Counted from the stretch's first letter, positions 1 through 9,502 are shown. The stretch is 64,000 nt of DNA from Pseudomonas furukawaii (GCF_002355475.1 NZ_AP014862.1:4092001-4156000), one strand, 5' to 3'. Made by a program: numbers and translations. Notes: generated by a model from the letters alone, not told the origin.

Positions 1-706
1 GATCCCCTGGACGCAGACTGATGCGTGCATCGAGAAAATTGAGAAGTTCGTCGATCGGGAAGATCATCTGCCGAGTGTTGTCCTGCTGACGCAGCTCACC
101 GTTGACGCTCAAGCTCACCTCCAGCTCCGGCTGCCCGGAGCCGCCAAGCTCGTCGAGCGTGACGATCCAAGGCCCGACCGGCGTGGTACGGTCCATGGCC
201 TTCTGGGTCAACAGGTCGAGGCGGCCGATGCGCCGTCCCGCGTCCCGCGCACTGATGTCGTTGCCGACCGTGTAGCCGAGCAAGCAGGCGCTGGCCCGGG
301 GCTCGTCACATAGCGGTCGGGCGACCACGGCGACCAGCTCGACTTCGTAGTCGAGCTGCCCGGTAAGGGGCGGATAGGCGATCTCGTCGTGCGCACCGAC
401 CAAGGCAGAATCCGGCTTCAGGTAAGCGAGCGGATGGGCTGGCGGTGAACTGCCCAGGCGCTCCAGGTGGCTGCGATAGTTCAGCCCCACACCGAAGGCC
501 CGCGCCCCCGGCTGCAGGGGCGGCAGCAGACGGCAGTCCGACAGCGCAAGGGGCGCCTTGTCGAGACCAAGGTCGGCAGCCAGTCCCAGCCCCACAACCG
601 GTGCCCAGGCCTCGAACGGTGCGCGAATACGATGCAAACGACAGAAGTCGGAATCGAGCAGCGCCCAGAACGCCTCGCCACCCGACTCGACCCTCGCCAG
701 ACGCAT
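1..706 (-). CDS. Fumarylacetoacetate hydrolase (FAH) family protein, 3' end beyond window
   Basis: The first 235 residues of an FAH-fold hydrolase are visible; the C-terminus lies beyond base 1. Family hallmarks are LNYRSHLE (about 75-82), KPDSALVG (97-104), DYEVEL (119-124) with the acidic metal ligands E121 and E123, and GYTVGNDISARD (144-155) with D150. FAH members hydrolyse acylpyruvates or hydrate/decarboxylate meta-cleavage products. The ATG lies two bases after the TGA of the extradiol dioxygenase, so the two are probably translationally coupled. That position suggests this enzyme works on a ring-cleavage product or a later 2-oxo acid. Substrate unknown; hydratase or isomerase activity is equally possible. 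Confidence 0.85.
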   Translation of the reverse strand, partial: MRLARVESGGEAFWALLDSDFCRLHRIRAPFEAWAPVVGLGLAADLGLDKAPLALSDCRLLPPLQPGARAFGVGLNYRSHLERLGSSPPAHPLAYLKPDSALVGAHDEIAYPPLTGQLDYEVELVAVVARPLCDEPRASACLLGYTVGNDISARDAGRRIGRLDLLTQKAMDRTTPVGPWIVTLDELGGSGQPELEVSLSVNGELRQQDNTRQMIFPIDELLNFLDARISLRPGD

Positions 707-708
707 GC

Positions 709-1653
709 TCAGCGCTTCTTGCCTGCTAGATACTCGGCGTCCAGCACTTCCTCGGGCGTGCGCACGCTCGGCCCGAGGATCGGCCCGACTATCTCGTGGC
801 CCCACAGGCTCAGAGTCTCAGGGTTGAGCTCATAGGGGTCGCCCTGCCATGGCTCGATCTCGGCGATGGTTTCGAAGGCGAAGCCGGAGGGGTTGAAGTG
901 ATAGAAGGAAAGATGCGGATCCTGACTGTGCTGGCCGAGGGTCATCATCATCGGCAGCTCACGCTTGCGTACGATGTCATAGGTCTCGCCGACGTCGCGC
1001 ACGCTGCGCACAAACAGGCCGACATGCTGAACCCCCATGCGCCCCGGCCCATGCCCATAGGCAATGTCGTGACTGGTATGGTTGTTCAGCTTGGCCCGAA
1101 AGAAGCCGGTGCGCCCCTTGCCCGCTCCCGCGCCATACCAATGGAACCCCATCACATTGAGGAGGAAATGTTCCAGTTCTGGAGTGTACTCCGGAGTGAT
1201 CACCACCACATGCCCGGCCCCGCGCTCGTCGGCCAGAAAGCCAGTATGCGGACGACCAGGAATGAACGAACGCGGCGTCCATTTCTGCGCGTAGAACAGC
1301 TCGTACTGGTAGCCCACTGGGTCGCGGAAGCGCACCACCTCACGTACCCCACGCAACTCGCAGAAGGCAGCATCGCCACGAGTGAACTCGACGCCTGCGG
1401 CCTCGAGCCGCCTCAGGCCATCCTCGAACGCCATGCGTCCGAGCGCCTCCCAGCCGATGTAGGCCAGGCGGTCGACCTTGCCGGGGTGGAAGGCGAAACG
1501 ATGGCGGCGGTCGTCGATGCGAAAATACAGCGATTGCGGATCACTCTCCGGCGACTTGCCGATGCCGAAGCCCATGACCTGCGGGCCATACTCACGCCAG
1601 GCGTCGAGGTTCGCGGTCTCGAATCCCATATAACCGATGCCGATGATATCCAT
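709..1653 (-). CDS. Type I (VOC-fold) extradiol ring-cleavage dioxygenase
   Basis: A 314-residue two-domain protein of the BphC/HsaC class, which cleaves catechols next to the diol using Fe(II). The C-terminal domain carries the expected metal triad H148 (AGHVVV), H210 (VQHVGLF) and E261 (FAFET). The second-sphere H195 and Y251 region (NHTSHD, SFYHFNPSG) is also typical. Length is close to the 290-310 residues of BphC relatives. It begins a compact run with the downstream FAH-family gene. An AACAATAA element sits 10 bases upstream of the ATG. A polycyclic or steroid catechol is a plausible substrate given the neighbouring P450, but the sequence does not fix it. Confidence 0.9.
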   Translation of the reverse strand: MDIIGIGYMGFETANLDAWREYGPQVMGFGIGKSPESDPQSLYFRIDDRRHRFAFHPGKVDRLAYIGWEALGRMAFEDGLRRLEAAGVEFTRGDAAFCELRGVREVVRFRDPVGYQYELFYAQKWTPRSFIPGRPHTGFLADERGAGHVVVITPEYTPELEHFLLNVMGFHWYGAGAGKGRTGFFRAKLNNHTSHDIAYGHGPGRMGVQHVGLFVRSVRDVGETYDIVRKRELPMMMTLGQHSQDPHLSFYHFNPSGFAFETIAEIEPWQGDPYELNPETLSLWGHEIVGPILGPSVRTPEEVLDAEYLAGKKR

Positions 1654-1662
1654 GATTTCACC

Positions 1663-1670
1663 TTATTGTT
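1663..1670 (-). promoter_or_regulatory. Crc/Hfq-type CA motif before the dioxygenase
   Basis: Read on the minus strand this is AACAATAA, matching AAnAAnAA, nine bases before the ATG at 1653. In Pseudomonas such motifs near a start codon are targets of Hfq with Crc, which block translation when preferred carbon sources are present. Confidence 0.5.
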
Positions 1671-1700
1671 CGAATACCGTAGGAGTGGTGGCTGCGGAGG

Positions 1701-2462
1701 CTAGATGGCCAGGAGACCACCATCGATGACGAAATCGGAGCCGGTAACAAAAGAAGCCTCGCTGGACGCCAGGAACAGCGCCAGAGCGACCACTTCCTCG
1801 GGCTCCCCCGGGCGATCCATCAGTACGCCGTCGAGCAGAGCGGCCCGTGCCACCGGGTTTTCCAGGAACTCCGCGGTGCCAGGAGTGGCGATGAAACCAG
1901 GGCTGAGACTGACGGCACGGATACCGAGTGGAGCCCCTTCCACCGCCAGTTGGCGGGTGAAAGAAACCACCGCCCCTTTGGCAGCGGCATGCGCAGAGAT
2001 GCCGGCCACCTTGGAACCGCCCCAGGCCGCCGTGGACGAGACGTTGATGATCACTCCGCGTCGCTCGGCCAGATGATCCCAGGCGTATTTGGTCGTGTAG
2101 AAGAGCAAATCGACTTCGTTACGAATGGTGTAGTGCCAGTCCTCGATGGAAAACTCGCTGACTTTGCCAAAACGCGCAGCCGAAGCATTGTTGTAGAGGA
2201 TGTCGATAGCGCCATGTTCGGTCACTGCCGCCTCAACCCAGGCCCTGGCCTGCTCGTGGTCGCCGAGATCGACCGGCGCCTGACCGTACAAACGCAGTCC
2301 TTCTGCGTGCAACAGGGCAGCGGTTTCCCCATGCGCGACGGCATTCACGTCGCAGCCCACCACAATCGCTCCTTCACGGGCGAAGCGCAATGCTGCTGCC
2401 CTGCCCTGACCACCGCCGGTCCCGGTAATCAGAGCAACCTTACCTTCAAGACGCCCCGTCAT
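1701..2462 (-). CDS. SDR-family oxidoreductase with His in place of the catalytic Tyr
   Basis: A 253-residue classical-length SDR. The cofactor loop TGTGGGQG (residues 13-20), the NNAS motif (91-94), serines 142/143 and the C-terminal FVTGSDFVIDGG are all present. The active-site YxxxK reads H158-A-A-A-K162, so the tyrosine that normally donates the proton is a histidine. The start at 2462 has GGAGGG seven bases upstream; an in-frame ATG twelve bases earlier would overlap that Shine-Dalgarno. It lies between the dioxygenase and a ferredoxin, all on one strand. Likely an NAD(P)-dependent alcohol/ketone oxidoreductase, with activity to be confirmed because of the substitution. Confidence 0.85.
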   Translation of the reverse strand: MTGRLEGKVALITGTGGGQGRAAALRFAREGAIVVGCDVNAVAHGETAALLHAEGLRLYGQAPVDLGDHEQARAWVEAAVTEHGAIDILYNNASAARFGKVSEFSIEDWHYTIRNEVDLLFYTTKYAWDHLAERRGVIINVSSTAAWGGSKVAGISAHAAAKGAVVSFTRQLAVEGAPLGIRAVSLSPGFIATPGTAEFLENPVARAALLDGVLMDRPGEPEEVVALALFLASSEASFVTGSDFVIDGGLLAI

Positions 2463-2474
2463 TGCACCCTCCAC

Positions 2475-2488
2475 TTCTTGTTCTTATT
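2475..2488 (-). promoter_or_regulatory. Crc/Hfq-type CA motif before the SDR gene
   Basis: On the minus strand this reads AATAAGAACAAGAA, four consecutive AAn units immediately before the GGAGGG Shine-Dalgarno of the SDR starting at 2462. This is one of the longest such runs in the window. Confidence 0.55.
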
Positions 2489-2515
2489 CATCCAGGCCTC
2501 ACGACAACGCCCCTG

Positions 2516-2746
2516 CTATTCACCCTCTGGCTTGATCTCCTCGAGCCAGATCGCCTCGGCCGGACAAGCCTCAGCCCCCTCGCGCGCTTCCTCTTCGAGC
2601 TCCGGGGGAACGACCTTGCTATCCACATAAACCAAACCATCGGCATCCAGCTTGTAGACGCTTGGGCAGATCGCGGCACAAAGCCCGTAGCCGCAGCAGC
2701 GACTGCGATCGACCACAACCTCGAATCGAGCCTTGTCAGAATTCAT
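2516..2746 (-). CDS. Small P450-type ferredoxin (3Fe-4S or 4Fe-4S)
   Basis: A 76-residue acidic electron carrier. The cluster motif is C17-C-G-Y20-G-L-C23-A-A-I-C27-P, with a distal ACP. It fits the CXX?XXC(X)nCP ferredoxins that pair with bacterial P450s, with a non-cysteine residue (Y20) at the variable position. C27 could allow a fourth ligand, so the cluster type is open. The ATG at 2746 is preceded by GAGGAG; an upstream in-frame extension to 2827 lacks a better start. It is the first gene of the leftward run SDR-dioxygenase-FAH, which suggests it serves the P450 at 12.8-14.1 kb together with or instead of the [2Fe-2S] ferredoxin at 6.1 kb. Confidence 0.85.
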   Translation of the reverse strand: MNSDKARFEVVVDRSRCCGYGLCAAICPSVYKLDADGLVYVDSKVVPPELEEEAREGAEACPAEAIWLEEIKPEGE

Positions 2747-2782
2747 CTTATTCTCCTCATCTAGGCAGGCAGAAAAATAATG

Positions 2783-2799
2783 AACACTTTTCGAGTGTT
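2783..2799. promoter_or_regulatory. Inverted repeat upstream of the ferredoxin gene
   Basis: AACACT and AGTGTT separated by five bases form a perfect 6-bp inverted repeat 37 bases before the ferredoxin ATG, inside an AT-rich promoter-like stretch (2747-3019). Candidate operator; no regulator can be assigned. Nothing else is recognisable in this intergenic stretch. Confidence 0.35.
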
Positions 2800-3019
2800 T
2801 GTAAATAATCCACTGAGCACAGCTCAATAAAAATCAAAAAATTGCTTATTAATCATATATTTAAAACTGCAAGAACCCCCTTCACCGCAATGCTACAGCT
2901 CGCACAGAAGGACAGAACCAGCCAGATAATCAAATTTATATGATCATTAATTTATTTTTTGTATAAGTATTTCGAGATGTGAGCAATGACACCGACTGGA
3001 CCTACGCTGAGGGTGCAGA

Positions 3020-4681
3020 TCAACCCTGGAAACGAAAGCGGCTCACCGCCAGATTCAATTCCTCGGACAACTCACGCAGAGAAATCACTGCGCTAGAGAC
3101 CCGGTGAGCAATCGCATCCCCCTCTCCCGCCATTCGCGCGATGCGCTCGACGTTCGAGGCGATATCTCGCCCACCTTCGCTCTGCACCCGCACCGCATCA
3201 GCAATCTGGTCCACTCCACGGGTCGAGTCTCCCACTAACTCTGCCGCCTGCTGCAGAGTGCTCTCCAGCTCAACCAGCAACCTGCCACTGTCTTCCAGTG
3301 CCACAGATCCAGCGCGCAAGGCTTCATCCACCACCTCAGACTGCCCCTCCAACTTTGCGGTCAACTCGTTGATGGAGTTGGCGGCCAGCGCAGAGCGCTG
3401 AGCAAGGTTGCGCACTTCGTCGGCAACCACGCTGAACCCCCGCCCGCTCTCGCCAGCCCTAGCTGCCTCGATCGCGGCATTGAGCGCCAGCAGGTTAGTC
3501 TGCGCAGAGAGGTCCTTGACCTGAGTAATGCTTGCTGTAATAGCCGTGGTACTTTCGACGAAATCGCCCACCGAGCCCCGAATGGCGGAGAACGCGTGAC
3601 GCACACTGTCGATCTTTTCGAGCAAGTGCGACAGGGCCAGATGCCCGCCCTCCGCTCCATGCAAGCTGGCCTCAGCCGAGCTGCGCAGGTTCTCGGCATG
3701 ACTGGAAATCGCAGCGATGCCGTCGCTCATCTGCTCAATGGTCATCGAAACCGCTCCCACAGCTCCGGCCTGCGCCGTGGAACTCTCGGCCACCCGTGCC
3801 GAGGCCCCCACCAACTCCTCAGCCGAGGCGCCGACGGAAGCCGCCACACTTGCGACCTGGCGCATGGCCTGCTGAAAGCTGTCGATCAGTTCGTTGAAGG
3901 CCTGCGCCGTGTGAGCGATTTCGTCGCGACCGATAACTCGCACACGCCGGGTTAAGTCGCCGTCGCGCAACCTGATCGACGCCTGCTCGATCTCCCGGAT
4001 GGAGCGAACGATCTGACCGCGTAGCAACAGACTGACAAGCAGCGCCAAGGTGCTGGCCGTCAGCAGCACGCCAATCAGCATCTTCGACACTTGCCGCTGC
4101 ATGGTGCCAGCCTCAGCGAAAGCGCCGGAGGTAAGCTCTGCCTGCAGGCCCAACAGACGGTTGAACTGGCCTTGCAAACCGTTGTATTCGGCGCGTACAC
4201 GACCGAGCAGCGATGCCGCTTGCAGCTGGTCGCCCAACGCAGTGCGCTTGAAATCGGAGAGCCCCTCGCCAACGACGCCAGCCTGCTCCTCCACCGCACG
4301 GTAAAGAGCCTTCTCCTCCTCTCCCAGCCCTGTCTCGCGCGCAAGCCTGTCCAGCCCGGCACGCATGTCGTCGACACTGGCTTGCATATCTTCGAGATAA
4401 GACTCCAGCTCCTCGGCGGAGGTCGAGCCATTCGATTCGAGAATTCGCGCAACCGTGGCATAGGCGCCGACCATAGCAGCCTGCGAGGCGGCGGAGGTTT
4501 CAAGTACCTGACGGTACTGCTGGAAACGCAACTGGTCGATCTCTTCGATCACCGCCTGCTGCCTGGCCAATCCCCGGTAGGCCATACCCGAGACGATCAG
4601 CAGCGCGAGCACGAACAGCCCTGGCAGCACGAGTAGCTTGGCGCCAATGGAGAGTCTTTTCAGGAATAGCATGATGCTCAC
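3020..4681 (-). CDS. Methyl-accepting chemotaxis protein
   Basis: A 553-residue transmembrane chemoreceptor. An N-terminal signal-anchor helix (about residues 13-33) is followed by a helical periplasmic sensor of about 160 residues, a second membrane helix (about 200-222), a HAMP linker, and a cytoplasmic signalling domain with the near-invariant hairpin around [20 protein letters not shown]. The annotated start is GTG with an in-frame ATG at 4672. It is placed among transport and degradation genes, so it probably mediates taxis toward a growth substrate of the cluster. The ligand cannot be read from the sequence. Confidence 0.92.
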   Translation of the reverse strand: MSIMLFLKRLSIGAKLLVLPGLFVLALLIVSGMAYRGLARQQAVIEEIDQLRFQQYRQVLETSAASQAAMVGAYATVARILESNGSTSAEELESYLEDMQASVDDMRAGLDRLARETGLGEEEKALYRAVEEQAGVVGEGLSDFKRTALGDQLQAASLLGRVRAEYNGLQGQFNRLLGLQAELTSGAFAEAGTMQRQVSKMLIGVLLTASTLALLVSLLLRGQIVRSIREIEQASIRLRDGDLTRRVRVIGRDEIAHTAQAFNELIDSFQQAMRQVASVAASVGASAEELVGASARVAESSTAQAGAVGAVSMTIEQMSDGIAAISSHAENLRSSAEASLHGAEGGHLALSHLLEKIDSVRHAFSAIRGSVGDFVESTTAITASITQVKDLSAQTNLLALNAAIEAARAGESGRGFSVVADEVRNLAQRSALAANSINELTAKLEGQSEVVDEALRAGSVALEDSGRLLVELESTLQQAAELVGDSTRGVDQIADAVRVQSEGGRDIASNVERIARMAGEGDAIAHRVSSAVISLRELSEELNLAVSRFRFQG

Positions 4682-4683
4682 CG

Positions 4684-4694
4684 TTCTTGTTGTT
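4684..4694 (-). promoter_or_regulatory. Crc/Hfq-type CA motif before the chemoreceptor
   Basis: On the minus strand this is AACAACAAGAA, directly upstream of the GTG/ATG start of the chemoreceptor gene. It overlaps the place where a Shine-Dalgarno sequence would be expected. Confidence 0.55.
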
Positions 4695-4833
4695 ATGGGA
4701 CATGACTAGACAGGACACCCGTCTCGCCATACTATTTATACATTATTCAGATTTATGTTCAGATCATCAATCGGCAATATCCGCGCATCTCTCCACAGCT
4801 TGGCCCCACAAAACCAATAAAGGACGCCAGACC

Positions 4834-6102
4834 ATGCCTTCCTCCCAAAATGAAGCGGCAATCGACTTCAGTGAGTTCCGCCGCGGATGGCGAATCCTCT
4901 TGCTCTCCGTAGTCGGCGTTGCCATTAGTATCAACGCGGCCCTGCTCTACGGCTTTGGTACCCTGGTTGTGCCACTGGAACAGGCGTTCGGCTGGAACAA
5001 GAGCGAATTGCAGGCAGCGATCACATTCCTGTTCGGCGGCGCGGTGGTTTCTCTGCAGCTGGTCGGATGGTTCAACCTGCGTTTTGGCATGAAGCGCATG
5101 ACAGTCATTTCGCTGGTCCTGCTCTCGCTGGGCTACCTGGGCACCACCCAGCTTAGTGGCTCGGTCTGGTCGCTCTACCTGGCCTTTGCCATCCTGCCAT
5201 TGATCGGTATGGGCGCGTTGGCGGTGACCTGGACCCAGTTACTCAGCCTCTGGTACGACCGTAATCGCGGACTAGCCCTTGCCATCGGCCTGTCCGGTAC
5301 CGGTCTGACCGCCGCGATCATCCCGAGACTGATGTCCTGGGGCATCGAGCAGTGGGACTGGCGCGCCGCCTTCATCATCCTCGCCCTGCTCAACCTGCTG
5401 GTACTGCTACCGCTGACCCTGCTGTGGTTCAAGCTCGCCGGCAGCGCCGACAAGCATGGCCAGGACGACGCCAGCGCACTGCTGGAACTACCCGGTCTGA
5501 GCTTTCGCGAGGGGATGAGCTCAACCAAATTCTGGACATGCAACCTGGCCCTGGCGCTGGTGATTTCTTCGATCGTCGGCATGGTCACCAGCACCGTGCC
5601 CATGTTGCAGGCCAGGGGGCTTTCGGCCGCCGAGGCCAATCAGATTTTCAGCGGATTTGGCATCGCGCTGATCTTCGGTCGTATGCTCATCGGTTACCTA
5701 CTCGACCGTCTCTGGCCACCAGCAGTGGCGGCCTTCAGCTTGGCCCTGCCGGCCATCGGCTGCCTTATCTATCTCGGCAGCACCATCGAATTCGGCCCAT
5801 TGTTGCTGGCCGCTGTTCTGGTCGGCTTCGGCGCCGGTGCCGAGTTCGACATCGCGGCCTTCCTGGTCGCCCGTTATTTCGGCCTGCGTGAGTATGGCCG
5901 CCTGTTCGGTGTGCACCAGGGTCTGAACACCGTGGCTTCAGCCATCGCACCGCTGCTGTTCGCCCTCCTGCTCAGCCGTACCGGCACCTACTCGGCAATG
6001 CTGGTGTACTGCCTCGCCTGCAGTCTTGTCGGCCCCCTGTTGTTGCTTACCCTGGGTCGCGTCCCACGCTTCGCCTCCACACCGTTCGCTGCCCATTCCT
6101 GA
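4834..6102 (+). CDS. MFS transporter, paralogue 1
   Basis: A 422-residue major facilitator permease with about 12 hydrophobic segments. It is one of three paralogues in the window (also 9560-10834 and 33199-34449). They share an N-terminal (A)EFKRGW-type cytoplasmic lead-in and a conserved block AEFDIAAFLVARYFGLREYG in the C-terminal half. The ATG at 4834 follows an AAAGGA element; an upstream in-frame ATG would add 49 non-hydrophobic residues. It heads the + strand run MFS-ferredoxin-ferredoxin reductase, so uptake of the P450 substrate or of an intermediate is a reasonable guess. Confidence 0.85.
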   Translation: MPSSQNEAAIDFSEFRRGWRILLLSVVGVAISINAALLYGFGTLVVPLEQAFGWNKSELQAAITFLFGGAVVSLQLVGWFNLRFGMKRMTVISLVLLSLGYLGTTQLSGSVWSLYLAFAILPLIGMGALAVTWTQLLSLWYDRNRGLALAIGLSGTGLTAAIIPRLMSWGIEQWDWRAAFIILALLNLLVLLPLTLLWFKLAGSADKHGQDDASALLELPGLSFREGMSSTKFWTCNLALALVISSIVGMVTSTVPMLQARGLSAAEANQIFSGFGIALIFGRMLIGYLLDRLWPPAVAAFSLALPAIGCLIYLGSTIEFGPLLLAAVLVGFGAGAEFDIAAFLVARYFGLREYGRLFGVHQGLNTVASAIAPLLFALLLSRTGTYSAMLVYCLACSLVGPLLLLTLGRVPRFASTPFAAHS

Positions 6103-6115
6103 CCTGACTCCCTAG

Positions 6116-6445
<330 letters not shown>

Positions 6446-6458
6446 AGAAGAGGTTCCC

Positions 6459-7694
6459 ATGTCACTCGCCTCAGTAGTCATCGTCGGTGCTGGCCAAGCC
6501 GGCTTCCAGGTTGCAGCCTCACTGCGCCAGGAGGGATACGACGGAAGCATCACCCTGATCGGCGACGAGCCCGGCCTGCCCTACCAGCGCCCACCGCTGT
6601 CCAAGGCCTACCTGCTCGGTAAGATCAACGAGAACGCCCTGCTGTTCCGTCCAACCGAGTTCTTCACCACCCAACGCATCGAGCTGATCCACGACCAGGC
6701 GACGGCCATCGACCGGCAGAACCGCCGAGTCCTGCTCGCCTCCGGCGAGGCGGCCGTCTACGATCACTTGGTATTAGCCACCGGCGCACACAACCGTCCG
6801 CTGCCAGTACCCGGTGCCGAGTTGCAGGGCGTATTTGGCGTCAAGACCAAGCAGGATGCCGATGCCCTCGCCCCCCTGGTGAAGGAGGTACGCAACGTGG
6901 TGGTGGTCGGCGCCGGCTTCATCGGCCTGGAATTCGCCGCGGTCGCCGCCGAATTGGGCGCCAGTGTGCACGTGCTGGAGCTCGGCGATCGGCCGATGGC
7001 GCGTGCTGTGTCGACGGAGATGTCCCAACTGTTCCGCCAGGCGCACGAGGCCTGGGGGGTGAAGTTTGACTTCCGCCAGGGTCTGACCCGCATCGAAGGT
7101 GACAATGGCAAGGTAAGCGCGGTGGAAACCTCGGACGGCCGCAAACTACCGGCCGACCTGGTGGTCTTTGGCATCGGCGTGATCCCCAACACCCAACTAG
7201 CTAACGAAGCGGGCCTAGCCATCGAGAACGGCATTCGTGTGGACGCCAACCTGCTGAGTTCCGACCCGCACATCTCCGCTATCGGCGACGTCGCCTGCTT
7301 CCCCTGCCTGCAGAATGGCGAGCGTCCGACCCGCCTCGAATCCGTGCAGAACGCCGCCGACCAGGCACGTAACGTGGCCGCCCGCTTGCTCGGCAAACCG
7401 GCCCCGTACAGTGCGCTGCCCTGGTTCTGGACCGACCAAGGCAACCTCAAGCTGCAGATCGCCGGACTTTCCACCAGCTACGACAGCACCGTCACCCTCG
7501 GCTCACCGGAGACCCACCAGCTCTCCGTTCTGTGCTTCCGCAACGACCAGTTGATCGCGGTGGAGTCCTGCAACCGCCCAGGGGATCACATGGCTGCGCG
7601 CAAGATCCTCTCTCGCCCACCCAAGCTGACCGCTGCCGAGGCCGCCGCCGAGGGCTTCGAGCTCAAGGCTTGGGAAGCCGCCAACCGCGACTGA
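6459..7694 (+). CDS. NAD(P)H:ferredoxin reductase, putidaredoxin-reductase type
   Basis: A 411-residue FAD protein. It has an N-terminal FAD-binding GAGQAG (residues 10-15), a second dinucleotide fold GAGFIGLEFAA (about 151-161) for NAD(P)H, the conserved ATG loop LATGA, and the C-terminal FAD contact SAIGDVA. It passes electrons to the [2Fe-2S] ferredoxin encoded immediately upstream. Length and domain order match rubredoxin/putidaredoxin reductases. The two genes are almost certainly co-transcribed. Confidence 0.93.
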   Translation: MSLASVVIVGAGQAGFQVAASLRQEGYDGSITLIGDEPGLPYQRPPLSKAYLLGKINENALLFRPTEFFTTQRIELIHDQATAIDRQNRRVLLASGEAAVYDHLVLATGAHNRPLPVPGAELQGVFGVKTKQDADALAPLVKEVRNVVVVGAGFIGLEFAAVAAELGASVHVLELGDRPMARAVSTEMSQLFRQAHEAWGVKFDFRQGLTRIEGDNGKVSAVETSDGRKLPADLVVFGIGVIPNTQLANEAGLAIENGIRVDANLLSSDPHISAIGDVACFPCLQNGERPTRLESVQNAADQARNVAARLLGKPAPYSALPWFWTDQGNLKLQIAGLSTSYDSTVTLGSPETHQLSVLCFRNDQLIAVESCNRPGDHMAARKILSRPPKLTAAEAAAEGFELKAWEAANRD

Positions 7695-7702
7695 CCACCC
7701 GA

Positions 7703-7728
7703 GGCCGCGCCCGCTCTCGGACGCGGCC
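7703..7728. terminator. GC-rich hairpin after the ferredoxin reductase gene
   Basis: GGCCGCG and CGCGGCC form a 7-bp stem with a 12-base loop just after the reductase stop, in the 123-bp gap before the next gene. No T-run follows, so termination would be imperfect; it may instead moderate read-through. Confidence 0.35.
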
Positions 7729-7817
7729 ACCGCCCGGGCGCCGGGCGCCCTGCCCCCTGTCGTTACCCGCCTCGCCAACTCCGGCGCCAACTCCGCGTCC
7801 GCACAAGGCGACATGCC

Positions 7818-9005
7818 ATGAACGCCCGCAGCCAATCGCTCCCCACCAGCCTGTCGATCATCTCGATCGTCTGCTTCAATTTCGTCTCCTTCATCAGCAA
7901 CGGACTGCCGCTGGCCGTGCTGCCCGGCCATGTGCTGAACACCTTGGGTTTCGGCAGCGCGGTGGCCGGACTGGTGATCGGCACGCAATACCTGACGACC
8001 CTGCTGTCGCGTCCACTGGCTGGCCAGCTTGCCGACCGCTTTGGCGCCAATCGCACGGTGATGGCGGGGCTGGCCGTGCTGACGAGCAGCGGCCTGCTGA
8101 CGGCGCTGGCGATCGTCCTTCCGACTTCCCCCTGGGTCAGCCTGGCGCTACTGATAGCCGGGCGGATCCTCCAGGGCCTCTCTTCGGCCCTGATCTCCAC
8201 CCCCTGCTGCACTTGGGCAATCGGCCTGCACGGCACGGCACGCACTGCGCAGGTCATGTCCTGGAACGGCATCGCCGCCTATGGCGGCACCGCCATTGGC
8301 GCACCACTCGGGGTACTGATACGGGATCACCTGGGGCTCGCCGGCATCGGAATCAGCATCACCCTGCTCGGCTTCCTGTCCCTGCTGTTCGCCCAGACTC
8401 GTCGCCCCGCACCCTTGCTCTCGGGCGTGCGGCTGCCGTTCCGCAGCGTGTTCCTCGCCGTGCTGCCCAACGGCCTGGCCGTAGCCTGCAGTTCGGTGGG
8501 CTTCGGCAGTCTGACTGCCTTCATCGCCCTGTACTTCGACAATCTGGGCTGGGCCAACGCGGCCTACTGCCTGAGCGCCTTCGGCGTCGCCTTCATCTTC
8601 GCCAGACTGGCCTCGCCCAGTGCACTATCCCGCTTTGGCGGCTACCCAGTGGTCGCGGCCTGCATGGCGGTGCAGACCCTCGGCCTGCTACTCGTCTGGC
8701 TGGCACCCTCGCCCCTGGTGGCGATCCTTGGCTCGGCGCTGACCGGTCTGGGCGTTTCCTGGGTCTATCCGGGGCTGGCGGTGGAAACCCTGGCGCGCAC
8801 GCCGCAGGCCAATCGCAACTCGGCCCTAAGCACGCTTTCGTTGTTCTTCGACCTAGCGGTGGGGCTGGCTGGCCCGTTGATGGGGTTGGCGGTTTCAGGC
8901 TTCGGCCTGGCGCAAGTATTCCTTTGCTCCGCCCTGCTGTCGGCCGTCGGCCTGCTACTGGTGCTGAATCTCCAGCGGCAGCCACGCCGGAGACTGGGGG
9001 AATAA
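7818..9005 (+). CDS. MFS transporter of the YfcJ/YhhS type
   Basis: A 395-residue permease with about 12 membrane segments, unrelated in detail to the three-paralogue family in this window. The loop RPLAGQLADRFGANRTV between helices 2 and 3 is the MFS signature. The sequence resembles arabinose-efflux-like exporters of the YhhS/YfcJ group. It is the last gene of the + strand run starting with the MFS at 4834. Substrate unknown. Confidence 0.8.
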   Translation: MNARSQSLPTSLSIISIVCFNFVSFISNGLPLAVLPGHVLNTLGFGSAVAGLVIGTQYLTTLLSRPLAGQLADRFGANRTVMAGLAVLTSSGLLTALAIVLPTSPWVSLALLIAGRILQGLSSALISTPCCTWAIGLHGTARTAQVMSWNGIAAYGGTAIGAPLGVLIRDHLGLAGIGISITLLGFLSLLFAQTRRPAPLLSGVRLPFRSVFLAVLPNGLAVACSSVGFGSLTAFIALYFDNLGWANAAYCLSAFGVAFIFARLASPSALSRFGGYPVVAACMAVQTLGLLLVWLAPSPLVAILGSALTGLGVSWVYPGLAVETLARTPQANRNSALSTLSLFFDLAVGLAGPLMGLAVSGFGLAQVFLCSALLSAVGLLLVLNLQRQPRRRLGE

Positions 9006-9006
9006 C

Positions 9007-9040
9007 GGAACAATTGCCAATGTACTGTCCAATTGTTTCC
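9007..9040 (+). terminator. Hairpin after the MFS gene
   Basis: GGAACAATTG pairs with CAATTGTTTCC (one bulged base) directly after the stop codon at 9005. The position suits a transcription end; a true U-tract is not evident. Confidence 0.4.
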
Positions 9041-9118
9041 CAGACAGGCCACTCGGTTGCTCGACGTCAAAAAACTATCTGGTGCCTGGGCGAACGGTAG
9101 CTAACCGCCGTACAAACA

Positions 9119-9140
9119 GAGCGCGACCGTCGTCGCGCCC
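9119..9140 (-). terminator. Hairpin terminator for the SnoaL-like gene
   Basis: GCGCGAC and GTCGCGC form a perfect 7-bp stem with a 4-base loop, followed on the minus strand by TCTGTTTGT. It lies 12 bases past the stop of the leftward gene 9152-9502, as expected for an intrinsic terminator. Confidence 0.55.
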
Positions 9141-9151
9141 CACGTTCCCAC

Positions 9152-9502
9152 TCACGCCTTGATGAAGTAACGCACCCACAGCCTGCCGTTCTGGAAACGG
9201 TACAGCTCGATGGTCTCTATACCACCGCTGCCGTCGCGGAGTGCATTGCGATGGTGGCAGGCGGCCTCCTCACCGTTGATGATGGTTTCCTTGACCTCCA
9301 CGCGGAAACGCGGCTGCTGGTTTTCCCACATGCCTTCCAGGATCTGCCACGGGTCGGTCGGCAAGGCACGACCGACGTACTCAATGCTCAGGCCGGCGGG
9401 CGACATCTGGCGGTAATGCTCGAAGAACCCCTCCTTGTCACCGTTGTTCCAGCATTCGATCTGGCCATGCAGGAAATGCTCGATGGCTTCTTGCGCACTC
9501 AT
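9152..9502 (-). CDS. SnoaL/NTF2-like protein
   Basis: A 116-residue protein with the size and pattern of the cone-shaped NTF2 fold: an N-terminal helix (SAQEAIEHFLHGQIECWNNG), a region rich in F and W, then strands ending RLWVRYFIKA. Members include polyketide cyclases, isomerases such as ketosteroid isomerase, and dehydratases, so the chemistry is open. The ATG at 9502 follows AGAGGAG; a longer frame to 9553 is unlikely. It sits at the promoter-distal end of the leftward block ahead of MFS paralogue 2. An isomerase role on a ring intermediate is possible but not shown. Confidence 0.75.
   Translation of the reverse strand: MSAQEAIEHFLHGQIECWNNGDKEGFFEHYRQMSPAGLSIEYVGRALPTDPWQILEGMWENQQPRFRVEVKETIINGEEAACHHRNALRDGSGGIETIELYRFQNGRLWVRYFIKA

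Noticed and set aside
796-1704. Long + strand open frame opposite the dioxygenase
   Set aside because: Antisense to an intact extradiol dioxygenase with all metal ligands; low-complexity shadow typical of GC-rich DNA.
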